From Deltaproteobacteria bacterium (GTDB lineage: Bacteria; Myxococcota_A; Polyangia; GCA-2747355; JADLHG01): DNA of 64,000 nt. The position numbers and the translations under genes are program-made. Under the pieces are notes generated by a model. That model was not told the origin of the DNA. It made no database searches and saw only the letters and a list, made by a program, of their open reading frames with translations. The DNA lies in NCBI GenBank assembly GCA_020848905.1, contig JADLHG010000042.1:487399-551398 (forward strand), written 5' to 3'. Below are positions 1-8,429 of this stretch, one piece after another. Numbering within the stretch: the first letter of the stretch is position 1; each line of letters starts with the position of its first letter.

Positions 1-1
1 G

Positions 2-1186
2 CCCGCGGCCCCGCCACCGGCGTCGCGCTCGATGCACGACACGCTGCACGAGCTGGACCCTCTCGCCGTGGCCACCCCCGAGGCGGCGAGCGGCTGGAAC
101 GCCGCTGCCGCCGCCAGCTACCCCTTCGGCGCTCTCCCCCAGCTCGACATGGGACTCGTCTCCCAGCCCTCGGAGGAGCTGGAGCTCGACACCATCTCGG
201 ACGACGGTTTCAGCTCGGCGTCGATGGCGAGACCGGCTCCGGACGCCGGTGACGTGGAAGGAGCGGGAGAGGAGCTCGACCTCGACGGCGGCGACGAGGA
301 GCCCCTCTACGCTCCCCCTCAGCTCTCCGCCCCCGAGGCCCTGCTCAGCGCGCAGCTCGCCACCGCGCAGGAAGTGGAGCAGCGGGACCGCCCGGACTTC
401 ACCGGTAAGATCCCGAACCGCACGGTGGCCAAGGTGCTCTTCCGCTTCGCCGCCGTGCAGGAGAGCGGCCTCCTCATCCTCACCGGCCCCGAGACGAGCG
501 ACCAGAACGCCGCCCTGCTGCGCCATCTGAACGAGCTGCAGGCCCTCGTGGCTCGGGGAGCCGCCGCGCGCGCGGGGACCGAGCGCACCTGCGAGATCCA
601 TCTCGTCGGGGGGCACCCGCACCTCGTCGCCGCGGACCGCAGCGAACAGGCTCTCGTGGGCTACCTCATCCGCGAAGGGGTCGTGGATCTGGCCGCCGTG
701 GAGAAGGCAGTGCGCGCCAACCCCCACCGCAGCCTCATCGCCGCGCTGCAGGGGGCTGGCCTCATCACCCCGCTGCAGATCAGCCGCAAGCTGACCACCT
801 TCGTCCTCGAGAACGTGCTGGACACCTTCGCCTGGGAGCAGGGCGGCTTCGCCTTCTACCGCGGTCGCGCGTGCACGCACGAGGCCTTCCCGACCGGGAT
901 GACCGCCTTCGAGCTGGTCCACCGCGGCGTCCGCGCCCTACCCGATGCGGTTCTCCAGCGCTACTTCGTCCGGCTGGGCACCCGCAAGCTCGGCCTCTGT
1001 CCGAGCCCGGTGGTCGAGCTCGCGGACTTCAATCCCGACGAGCTGGAGCGCTCCGTCTACCAGCGACTCGGCGCACCGCAGCCGCTGCCCGCGCTGCTCA
1101 CGAGCTGTCTCGGCCTCGGGGACCCGCTCGCCGTCACCCGCGCGCTCTACCTGTTCATCGAGTCGGAGCTGGCCGAGCTCTCCTGA
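2..1186 (+). CDS. PATAN/DUF4388-type regulatory protein, 5' end cut by window
   Basis: The reading frame is open to the window edge. An ATG lies at 32, but the ten codons before it encode a Pro/Ala-rich linker, so the real start is probably outside the window. The visible 384 residues begin with about 110 acidic, low-complexity residues. A globular part follows (about 122-330) that resembles the PATAN/DUF4388 fold, including GHPHLVAADRSEQALVGYLI and a later YRG-type strand. Proteins of this family are thought to be adaptors in bacterial signalling; no catalytic motif is visible. The gene converges on the TPR/HEAT gene, with stop codons 19 bases apart. It may be the C-terminal half of a larger protein such as a kinase or response regulator. 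The family call is moderate and the function is unknown. Confidence 0.6.
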   Translation, partial: PAAPPPASRSMHDTLHELDPLAVATPEAASGWNAAAAASYPFGALPQLDMGLVSQPSEELELDTISDDGFSSASMARPAPDAGDVEGAGEELDLDGGDEEPLYAPPQLSAPEALLSAQLATAQEVEQRDRPDFTGKIPNRTVAKVLFRFAAVQESGLLILTGPETSDQNAALLRHLNELQALVARGAAARAGTERTCEIHLVGGHPHLVAADRSEQALVGYLIREGVVDLAAVEKAVRANPHRSLIAALQGAGLITPLQISRKLTTFVLENVLDTFAWEQGGFAFYRGRACTHEAFPTGMTAFELVHRGVRALPDAVLQRYFVRLGTRKLGLCPSPVVELADFNPDELERSVYQRLGAPQPLPALLTSCLGLGDPLAVTRALYLFIESELAELS

Positions 1187-1205
1187 CGCGCCTCCCACCC
1201 ACACT

Positions 1206-3113
1206 CTACGTCAACGCGCCGGCCAGCCGCAGCACCTGCTCGAGGTCCGCGCGAACCCTCCCCGACTCCAGCTCGTAGTACTGCCGCAACACGGGGAAGA
1301 GGTCGCGGTTCTCGAAACCCGAGAGCAGTCGCATCGCGCCGCTCCGCAGCGGATCGGGCTCCTGGCGCAGCACCTCCACCAGGAAGTCTCCCGCCTCGAG
1401 GGAGGGGATCCGGCCGATGCTCTCCAGCGCCGCGCTGCGAACCTCCGGATCGCGCGACTCGCGGAAGATGCGCACCAGCGGGTCGAAGGCGTGGTTGAAG
1501 TGCAGCCGCTCGAGTCCCTCGAGAGCCGCCCGACGCACCTCCGCGTCCGAGGAGGCGAGCCCGCGTCCGAGCACGACGAAGGTCCGCTTGAAGAAGAGGT
1601 AGCGGGTCGCGCGCATCACGCCGCGCTGGACCAGGGTTCCGGACTGCTCAAAGAGGCGCTCGAGCGGGCTCAGGACGGGGTAGATCTGCAGGTCCCCGAG
1701 GCCCTCGGCGATCGCCGCCAGACCGGCCGGATCGTCCCCCCGGCCGTCGAGGAGGTCGAGAAGCAGGGTCAGCGCGCGACGCCGCACGATCTCCGGATAG
1801 CGTGTGTCGCCCACCACCGGGGCGCAGATGGCCTCGGGCGCACCGTCGTCCTCCCACTCCACCAGGTCCATGTACCAGATGTCTGGATAGGCGTGCGCCT
1901 GCCGCAGGTACTCGGGGAACGCAGGCGGGGCCTCGACCGCCCGCGGCGCGCCGCGGTAGCGGCCTGCGATGACCCGATACCGCTCGGCCTTCCGGTGCGA
2001 GAGCGGAAGAGCGGCGAGTCGCGCGTACGCCTCCCCGACACCTACGTAATCTCCCAGGCCGTTGAAACACTCGACCGCGGCCAGGTACGCGTTCTCGGCC
2101 ATCTCGGCGCCCCGCTGGTCGCGCACGCACTTCTCGGCGGCGGCCATCCAGGTCTCTGCCGCGGCCCGCAGGTAGTAGCGGTCGTAGATCAGGCCCGTCC
2201 GGACGCAGTAGTCCGCCGCCTCGTGGTACAGCGAGGCGGCCGCCTGGAATTCCTCCCGTCGAGAGGCCTCGCGCAGAAAGTCCTCGTAGTACTGGAGCAC
2301 GTAGTACTTGAGGTGGTCCTCCTTCAGGATCCGGATGCAGTTCAGGTATCCCTCGGCCAGGTTCTCGAAGGCCCCGCTCCGTCGCCCCAGCTCGAGGAGG
2401 ATCTGATAGCAGTCGAAGGCCCGCTCTCGTCGCCCCTGCGTCTCGAAGAGGTCCGCCGCCTCCTCGAGCAGCCGCTGCGCCTCGACGAGGGTCCGCCGTC
2501 CCCCCTCGTCCCCGAGCCGGAGCTCGCAGGTGCCGAGGTTGAAACAGACCAGGGCCGCCTCGTAGGGAGCGGCGCTCAATCGCGTGTCTCCGAGGAGCCG
2601 CCGCCAGCAGCGCCTCGCGTCCGCGTACGGGCCCGCGCCACCGTCCGTGGCGGCCCGAAGCCTCTCACCGCACCCGTTGCAGTGCATCGCATACGGGGGG
2701 CTCACCGTGCCGCACGCGGCGCAGGGTGCGGACCGGCCCGTCTCGCGCTGTGCGTCTCCTCCGCGCTCGAAGGCGATCGCCGCGTGGACCAGGGCTCCCG
2801 CCTCCTCGTAGAGCCGCGCCGCCTCCAGGTACTCCCCCTGCTGCTCGAGCACGCGGGCCCGGTCGACCCCCGGGGCCTCGCCGAGAAGCCCCATCGCCTG
2901 GTCGAAGCGATGCAGGTACAGGAGCACGTACGCCGCGGCCCGCCGCTTCCCCAGGCTCACGAGCGCCGTCGCGAGCCCCGAGAGCCAGTCGTCGTAGGCC
3001 AGGTCGGCGGTGTGCGCCGAACCGACCACCGACCGGTAGAGGCCCGCCGCCTCCACGAAGCGACCGCGCTCGAGGAGAGAAGCCGCCTGACGTGCCGTGG
3101 CGTAGACGTCCAC
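1206..3113 (-). CDS. TPR / zinc-ribbon / HEAT-repeat scaffold protein of MoxR-vWA operon
   Basis: A soluble protein of 635 residues. The GTG at 3113 is chosen because it lies just after the stop of the vWA gene (3122) and the protein has TPR-like helices from its first residues. Order: TPR-like helical pairs (1-120), a zinc ribbon with paired cysteines C131/C134 and C145/C148, further TPR-like repeats with many Tyr/Ala/Glu helices (about 165-410), and C-terminal HEAT-like repeats of the form 'DAEVRRAALEGLERL' and 'DPEVRSAALESIGRI' (about 520-610). No enzyme motif is seen. It is the last gene of the five-gene operon and is probably a scaffold or substrate-binding arm for the MoxR/vWA pair; that role is inferred from context. 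Confidence 0.75.
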   Translation of the reverse strand: MDVYATARQAASLLERGRFVEAAGLYRSVVGSAHTADLAYDDWLSGLATALVSLGKRRAAAYVLLYLHRFDQAMGLLGEAPGVDRARVLEQQGEYLEAARLYEEAGALVHAAIAFERGGDAQRETGRSAPCAACGTVSPPYAMHCNGCGERLRAATDGGAGPYADARRCWRRLLGDTRLSAAPYEAALVCFNLGTCELRLGDEGGRRTLVEAQRLLEEAADLFETQGRRERAFDCYQILLELGRRSGAFENLAEGYLNCIRILKEDHLKYYVLQYYEDFLREASRREEFQAAASLYHEAADYCVRTGLIYDRYYLRAAAETWMAAAEKCVRDQRGAEMAENAYLAAVECFNGLGDYVGVGEAYARLAALPLSHRKAERYRVIAGRYRGAPRAVEAPPAFPEYLRQAHAYPDIWYMDLVEWEDDGAPEAICAPVVGDTRYPEIVRRRALTLLLDLLDGRGDDPAGLAAIAEGLGDLQIYPVLSPLERLFEQSGTLVQRGVMRATRYLFFKRTFVVLGRGLASSDAEVRRAALEGLERLHFNHAFDPLVRIFRESRDPEVRSAALESIGRIPSLEAGDFLVEVLRQEPDPLRSGAMRLLSGFENRDLFPVLRQYYELESGRVRADLEQVLRLAGALT

Positions 3114-3121
3114 CCTTGCCC

Positions 3122-4576
3122 TTACCCTTCCGCTCCAGCGCGGGCCGCGGCGCTCCCGGCCAGCGCATCGCTCGCGTCGTCCACGATCTGTCGCGCGCGG
3201 TCCACGGAGCTGCTGCGGCTCCGCAGGGTCTCGGCCTCCACGATCTGGTACCGGTGCAGGCTCGGCAGGTACTCGAGGTGCAGGGGAGACGAGGGCAGGA
3301 TGAAGACGCCGTAGAGGAACGCCGCTGCCGCCAGCTCCTCGATCAGCTCGACGCCGACGTGACACTGCCCGTGCGTAAGGAGATACAGGACCACTGTCCG
3401 CCGGTCCTGGCGCCTCAGGCGGCGCAGCTCGCCCACAAGCTGCCGGAAGACGCGCGCGTAGTTGCGACCGCGCTCCGACCGGAAGCAGAGGAGGTGCGGC
3501 ACGGCGGCCTCTCCCCCCCCGACCACGCGCACCGCCTCGTAGAGCCGGCTGTCAAAGAACCGAAAGCAGACCTCGTGCCCCTGGAGCGTGAGCTTCTTGA
3601 TGAGCGTCAGGGCCACGCCTCGGGCGAAGATCTCGCGCTCCCCTCGCATCGAGGCGCTGGAATCCACGAGCAAGTAGTGGAGCTGACGCTCCTCCGTGCG
3701 CTGCTTCTCGTGCCCGTAGTAGTAGAGCTCGTGGTCCGCCAGCTTCTGCTCGAAGATGTCGTCGTCGTAGGCCAGCTCGCTCATCACGACCGAGTCCACG
3801 CTCCCCCGGCGCTCGAGGCTCGCGTACCCGTCCATGGCGAGGGTCTGGACGCCGGTCGGCCTCCGGGTCTCGAGGACCGACGGGAGCAGCTCCATGGAGA
3901 AGTTCACCACGCCGTTCGCCTCGGGCGAGGAGAAGACGTTCAGCAGATCCGCCAGATCCAGCACCGCCCCCCCGCCCTGGTGCTGAAAGAGCGAGAGGAG
4001 GCGCAGCGTGTCCAGGTCGATCTGCTCGAGCGCCGTCAAGACGTAGAGCCGGTGCTCCACGAGGTGCACGACGAGCGAATGGATCGGCCCGAGGTCGTAC
4101 GCTGAGGTCTCCTGGCCCGCCGCGCGGGCGAGGGCGCCCGGGTCCAGCGGCAGGAGCTCGGACTTCACCCAGCTCCGACGCGCCGGCCAGCGACTCTGAA
4201 TCGCGCGCAGCAACTTGCTGAGGAGCACCGCCACGAGGTCGTCGCGCAGCCGCCAGCCGGCCCCCCTTTCGCAGAGCTCGCTCTCCGCCACCTGTTCGAG
4301 GAGGCGCGTGTAGCCGGCGAGCTCTCCGCGCTCCCAGGCCGAGCCCGGGCTCTCGGCGAGCCGCCGGATCGCCCCGCTCCCTACCCCCGTGAGGAGCAGC
4401 CCCAGGTCGTGAACCACGAAGAGCGGGAGCGGGACCCCGAGCCGCACGAGGCCGTTGTGCCATCCCGCGACGCGGAGGAGCGCCATGCCGCTCGGAGCCT
4501 TGACCCGGCAGAGCGCCAGCGTCGAGAGCTGCCGCTCCAGATAACTCCGCCGCCCCTCCCCCCCCGCCACCGTCAT
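3122..4576 (-). CDS. vWA-domain protein, partner of RavA-like MoxR
   Basis: A protein of 484 residues. The N-terminal 300 residues are mostly helical. They are followed by a von Willebrand A domain with an intact MIDAS metal site, DSSAS at residues 305-309. The order (helical N-terminus, C-terminal vWA) recalls ViaA, the partner of RavA in enterobacteria. The start codon lies 7 bases after the MoxR stop and the downstream gene begins 8 bases after its stop, so the genes are almost certainly cotranscribed. vWA proteins next to MoxR ATPases typically bind the ATPase and recruit substrates through the metal site. Orthology to ViaA itself is not claimed. Confidence 0.8.
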   Translation of the reverse strand: MTVAGGEGRRSYLERQLSTLALCRVKAPSGMALLRVAGWHNGLVRLGVPLPLFVVHDLGLLLTGVGSGAIRRLAESPGSAWERGELAGYTRLLEQVAESELCERGAGWRLRDDLVAVLLSKLLRAIQSRWPARRSWVKSELLPLDPGALARAAGQETSAYDLGPIHSLVVHLVEHRLYVLTALEQIDLDTLRLLSLFQHQGGGAVLDLADLLNVFSSPEANGVVNFSMELLPSVLETRRPTGVQTLAMDGYASLERRGSVDSVVMSELAYDDDIFEQKLADHELYYYGHEKQRTEERQLHYLLVDSSASMRGEREIFARGVALTLIKKLTLQGHEVCFRFFDSRLYEAVRVVGGGEAAVPHLLCFRSERGRNYARVFRQLVGELRRLRRQDRRTVVLYLLTHGQCHVGVELIEELAAAAFLYGVFILPSSPLHLEYLPSLHRYQIVEAETLRSRSSSVDRARQIVDDASDALAGSAAARAGAEG

Positions 4577-4583
4577 CGGTCGA

Positions 4584-5774
4584 TCAGGCGAACTTCGAGG
4601 AGGAAAAGACGCTCTCGAGAAGCTGGTCCACCTGGACCACCATCCTCCGTGCGGCGTCGCTGTCCAGCGTCTGCAGCGCGCTCTTGATCTCCCCGAGGTT
4701 CTTCAGCTGCGAGAAGAGCTGGATGTCGCTCAGCGTCTCGCCCCGGGTGAGCAGGTCGCGAATGAGCTGCAGCTCGCCGAGGAGCTCCTCCAGGCCGGCC
4801 TGCGGCCCGATGAAGCGTCGCTCCTGCGGGTGCTCGCGGTAGTACCGGTCCACCACGGGAGCCACGATCTGCTCGAGCAGGTCCGCCTGGTCCTGGTTGT
4901 TCCAGATGTGGCGCAGCACGAAGAAGTCCGCGTCGCACGGCTGCGCCCGACCGTCGAGGAGCGCGGAGGCCGCGAAGAGCTTGGTGAGCTTGATCGTCCG
5001 TCGGTCACTCAGGCTGATCCCCTCGGAACGGATCTGAAAGACCAGCCCCTTGTAGGTCGCCAGGAATTCCTCCGAGAAGGTCATGTACGAGGGGAAGACG
5101 CGCCGCAGCTCCATCAGCTCGTCGTGCCCGAGCACGGGGCTCAGCCGGTCGAGGCCCCCCTGCAGCTGCATCAGCTCCTGCTGGATCCCCCGCCCGAGGA
5201 GGGCGTGGAAGTGGTAGGAGTCCAGGTTGTCGCTCCGCACGCGCAGCAAGAAACGGTCGAAGACGGCCTGCAGGTTCTCGTCGTTCGGCGTCTCGTTCGA
5301 GGCGCCGAAGACGGAGAGGAGCGGGCAGCGCAGGACGTGGCGACCGTTCGCGTAGACGCGCTCGTTGAGCAGGGTGAGGAGCGAGTTGAGGATCGCGCTG
5401 TTCGCCTTGAAGACCTCGTCGAGAAAAACGATCTCTGCCTCGGGAAGCATCCCCTGCACGCGTCGCGAGTACTCTCCCTGGCGAAACGCGGCCATGTCCA
5501 CCGGCCCAAAGAGCTCGTTCGGCTCGGTGAAGCGCGTGAGGAGGTACTCGAAGTAGCGGGCCTCGATCAGTCGGGCGAAGGTGCGCACCATGGCGGACTT
5601 CGCCGTCCCCGGCGGGCCCACCACGACCATGTGCTCCCCCGCGAGCACCGCCACGATCATCAGGCGAACGGCCTCCTGCTTGTCGAGGAAGGTGCGGTCC
5701 AGCACGCGCCCCACCTCCTGCACGCGCGCGACGAGCTGGAGACGCTGTTCGACCTGCGGGAGTTGTGGGCTCAT
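4584..5774 (-). CDS. RavA-like MoxR-family AAA+ ATPase
   Basis: A 396-residue AAA+ ATPase. Walker A is GPPGTAKS (53-60), Walker B is IVFLDE (115-120), and a sensor-1 Asn lies in GASNET (157-162). The stretch FEYLLTRFTEPNELFG (75-90) and the PEAEIVFLDE block match the RavA branch of MoxR rather than the classical GVPGLGKT branch found at 29420 in the same window. Such ATPases remodel protein complexes together with a vWA partner, here encoded by the next gene. The ATG at 5774 overlaps the upstream stop by four bases (ATGA), indicating translational coupling. The C-terminal 150 residues are helical and family-specific. Confidence 0.9.
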   Translation of the reverse strand: MSPQLPQVEQRLQLVARVQEVGRVLDRTFLDKQEAVRLMIVAVLAGEHMVVVGPPGTAKSAMVRTFARLIEARYFEYLLTRFTEPNELFGPVDMAAFRQGEYSRRVQGMLPEAEIVFLDEVFKANSAILNSLLTLLNERVYANGRHVLRCPLLSVFGASNETPNDENLQAVFDRFLLRVRSDNLDSYHFHALLGRGIQQELMQLQGGLDRLSPVLGHDELMELRRVFPSYMTFSEEFLATYKGLVFQIRSEGISLSDRRTIKLTKLFAASALLDGRAQPCDADFFVLRHIWNNQDQADLLEQIVAPVVDRYYREHPQERRFIGPQAGLEELLGELQLIRDLLTRGETLSDIQLFSQLKNLGEIKSALQTLDSDAARRMVVQVDQLLESVFSSSKFA

Positions 5775-6865
5775 CGCATCGCTTCCAGGGCGGCGCCCAA
5801 GTCGGCCGCCAGTTGTCCCGCCGCCTCACCGAACGCCCGGTCGCACTTGCCGACCCACTCGCGGTACCGCCTGCCGGCCGCAGACCCCCCGAGCTCCGGA
5901 GGCGTCAACCCGCAGCGCTGGCCGGCGACGGCCACGGAGGACAGCGCGCGCGCGGGTTCCGTGGCCGCATCCACCGACGGGGGGTCGCCCGCCAGACAGA
6001 CGCAGGCGAAGAGGTACTGTATCAGTCCCACGAGGAGCCGCAACGCGCCTTCCGGCGGCAGCTCCGAGGCCTCCCGACCGCGCGCCGAGGCCGCGCGGTG
6101 CACGAGCTCCCAGAAGTCCGCCGCGAGCGTCGCCTCCACCTCCGGCAGCCCGAGCGCCAGATACGTGTGCGCGACGAGCCGCGCGAGACGGCGACCGCGG
6201 AGGAGCCGGACCCCGTCCATCCAGCGAAACGGGGGCGCCGGGCGGAGCGGCGTGACCAGCGCGGTGAGGGGCGACGCGGAGAGCAGGAGCGACAGCAGCC
6301 GGTGCTGCACGGGGGAGAGCGCGGACTCGAGCCAGCGGACGGTCGTACGGCGCTCCTCGACCTGCCGCACCTCGCGCCACCGGAGGAGACGCGCCGGCGG
6401 CTCGGCCCCCTCGAACGAGCGCGTCCCGGCCCAGAAGTGGATCTTCACGTCGGTGCGCACGAGCTCTATCACCCCGCGCACCAGACTGTGGCGCAGCACC
6501 GCCTCCTCCTCGCGCTCCACCGGCGGGGGACCGAGACACGCCGCGGTGAAGCGTTCGACCCGGGCGACGCCGGACGAGCTCGCCCTCCAGGTCCGCACCG
6601 AGGGGTGACTGAGAAAGAGCGTGTTATGGATCCCGACGAGCAGCTTCCAGTCGAGCTCGTCGAGCGCGGTGTCGAGCGGGTAGAGCCACAGCTGCCCGAC
6701 GATCTGCTGGCGAGCCGCGTCCAGCCGCGCCGCGCCCTCGGTCCCGTCGATCGGGGCCCGCACGAGCGCTTCGAGGTCCTCGGCGTCCAGCGGTTCACCC
6801 ACGTGCACCTCTCCCCCCGCGACCAGCGGCCCGGCGAAGCGGTTGAGGAAGTCCTCGGCCCACAT
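5771..6865 (-). CDS. unrecognised helical protein of MoxR-vWA operon
   Basis: A 364-residue protein with no motif I can name. It is rich in Trp, Leu and Arg and predicted mostly helical, with no signal peptide or clear membrane segment. Recognisable stretches include WLYPLDTALDELDWKLLVGI and a conserved-looking FLSHPSVRTWR. A strong ribosome binding site (GGGGGAG) precedes the ATG at 6865, and the stop overlaps the MoxR start. Its place between an unknown gene and MoxR suggests a dedicated component of the MoxR-vWA complex, perhaps one of the accessory domains described for MoxR-vWA ternary systems. That assignment is inference from gene order. Confidence 0.6.
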   Translation of the reverse strand: MWAEDFLNRFAGPLVAGGEVHVGEPLDAEDLEALVRAPIDGTEGAARLDAARQQIVGQLWLYPLDTALDELDWKLLVGIHNTLFLSHPSVRTWRASSSGVARVERFTAACLGPPPVEREEEAVLRHSLVRGVIELVRTDVKIHFWAGTRSFEGAEPPARLLRWREVRQVEERRTTVRWLESALSPVQHRLLSLLLSASPLTALVTPLRPAPPFRWMDGVRLLRGRRLARLVAHTYLALGLPEVEATLAADFWELVHRAASARGREASELPPEGALRLLVGLIQYLFACVCLAGDPPSVDAATEPARALSSVAVAGQRCGLTPPELGGSAAGRRYREWVGKCDRAFGEAAGQLAADLGAALEAMR

Positions 6866-6868
6866 CGC

Positions 6869-8386
6869 CTACTCCCCCGAGCCCCCGGTGAAGCCCCAGA
6901 GCGGGAACCACCCCACGGGTTCGTTGGCGATCACCGGCGTCGGACGCGCCTCCTCGGCGGTCGGCGTCGGACGCTCCGGCGCGGCGAGTGTCACCGGCGC
7001 CAGGATGGCCCGGGCGAGCGGCTGGAAGGCCGCGCGCGGGAGGCGCACCACCGTCGCCCCCTCGCGCTCGAAGAAGTGCACCACCTCCGCGGAGCCCCCG
7101 AGGTGCTGCACGAGGACCTCGGGGTGCACCTTCGGCAGGAGCTGATACCCGAGAGGGACGAAGATGCCGGGCGCCGCCGCGTAGTGCTGCTCGCCGAGGG
7201 GCACGAAGTCGACTCCCCCCTCGCGCAGCAGGTAGACGGCGCTCTCGGTGCGACAGACCGTGTAGCTGGCAAGCACCGGCGGGGGCAGCAGGTAGACCAG
7301 CTTCTTCAGCCACCCTTCCTGTCCCGACGGAATGCGGGACGCGGAGACACGGGGCGTCGCTCCCGCCGCCACCACCAGGCGCAGTGGCACCGACACCCCG
7401 TCGGCCGGCAGCGGACGCAGCTCCCGCGTCGGCGGCCGCTCCGCCACCGGCCCGAGACGCACCAGGCTACGAGCAGCCACGTAGACCGGTTCGCCCTCCA
7501 CCACCTCGAGGCGATCTCGCCGCCCGGAGAAGAGGTAGTAGCGCCCCTCGCCGAAGATGCTCGCGCACGAGGAGAGCTCGACGGGATGTCGATACCCGAG
7601 CTCCACCGCGGCCCGCTCCGCGCGCTGGCGGTAGAGCTCCACGCCGGGGAGGCTCCGCAGGATCCCGAACATGCGCGCGGGGAGTCCCTCCACGCGCAGC
7701 AGATAGAACGGCCCCTCGGCGGCCTCCGGCCCCGAGCCCTCGCACGCCGCGGCCTGGCACGGCACGTTGTTGCGGTGCAGGTAGCCCAGCACCGCCGGCC
7801 ACAGCCCTCGCACCACCCGCACGATCAGCCGTTCGTTCGCGCCGAGCTCCTCGCCTCGGTCGGGCAGCACCGAGAGACCAAGGACGAGCTGCGCGACGGA
7901 AAGGTCTCGTTCTTGGGCATAAGCCTGCACGAACTCCGCCGCGTAGAGGACGAAGTCGCCGCCCCCGGCGTGCAGGCTGTCCACGTCGTAGCCGAGAGGC
8001 GCCCGCGGGTCACGAAACCGGACGAAGTGTTTGTTCGTGCCCGTGAAGACGAGCCCTCCCACAAGCCGGCCTACGGCCGCGACCCCGTCGGCCGAATGGG
8101 AGTTGGTCACGGGGACTAGCACCAGGAACTCGCGACTCGCGAGCGGCGTTCGAAGCTGGACGACCCGCAGGGTTGCCAGGATCTCGTCCAGGCTGATCGC
8201 CTCCGACAGCCCCCGCAAGAGGCCGACGACGCGATCGACGGAGGGCAAGAGCACAGCGCAGAAGCGCCCGAGCGCGACGCCGCGCGCGTCGGAGACGAGC
8301 CCGGGCACGACGTAGCGCGTCTGGTGGGGGGCGACGTGCTCGAGCATCCGGCACCGAGGATAGGGCACCTCTCCGGGAAGCCGCAA
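6869..8386 (-). CDS. unrecognised first gene of MoxR-vWA operon
   Basis: A protein of 505 residues if translation starts at TTG 8386, which has a GGGGAG ribosome binding site nine bases upstream. An ATG at 8347 (492 residues) is the alternative, but no purine-rich site precedes it. The sequence alternates strand-like and helical segments, with a glycine-rich C-terminal tail (PLWGFTGGSGE) and a Pro/Thr linker before it. Central stretches such as YYLFSGRRDRLEVVEGEPVY look beta-rich. No signal peptide, membrane helix or catalytic motif is seen. It may correspond to the variable third member of MoxR-vWA ternary systems (bpX or similar domains), but I cannot assign a domain from sequence alone. 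The next gene starts three bases after its stop. Confidence 0.6.
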   Translation of the reverse strand: MRLPGEVPYPRCRMLEHVAPHQTRYVVPGLVSDARGVALGRFCAVLLPSVDRVVGLLRGLSEAISLDEILATLRVVQLRTPLASREFLVLVPVTNSHSADGVAAVGRLVGGLVFTGTNKHFVRFRDPRAPLGYDVDSLHAGGGDFVLYAAEFVQAYAQERDLSVAQLVLGLSVLPDRGEELGANERLIVRVVRGLWPAVLGYLHRNNVPCQAAACEGSGPEAAEGPFYLLRVEGLPARMFGILRSLPGVELYRQRAERAAVELGYRHPVELSSCASIFGEGRYYLFSGRRDRLEVVEGEPVYVAARSLVRLGPVAERPPTRELRPLPADGVSVPLRLVVAAGATPRVSASRIPSGQEGWLKKLVYLLPPPVLASYTVCRTESAVYLLREGGVDFVPLGEQHYAAAPGIFVPLGYQLLPKVHPEVLVQHLGGSAEVVHFFEREGATVVRLPRAAFQPLARAILAPVTLAAPERPTPTAEEARPTPVIANEPVGWFPLWGFTGGSGE

Positions 8387-8429
8387 TGCCGAGGGCTCCC
8401 CACCCCGAGGAATTGGGTTAAAGTCGACG

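Noticed and set aside
945..3314. A long plus-strand open frame antisense to the TPR/HEAT gene
   Set aside because: Its composition (Arg/Pro/Gly/His-rich) is that of an antisense shadow in high-GC DNA, and the minus-strand protein has coherent TPR, zinc-ribbon and HEAT repeats.
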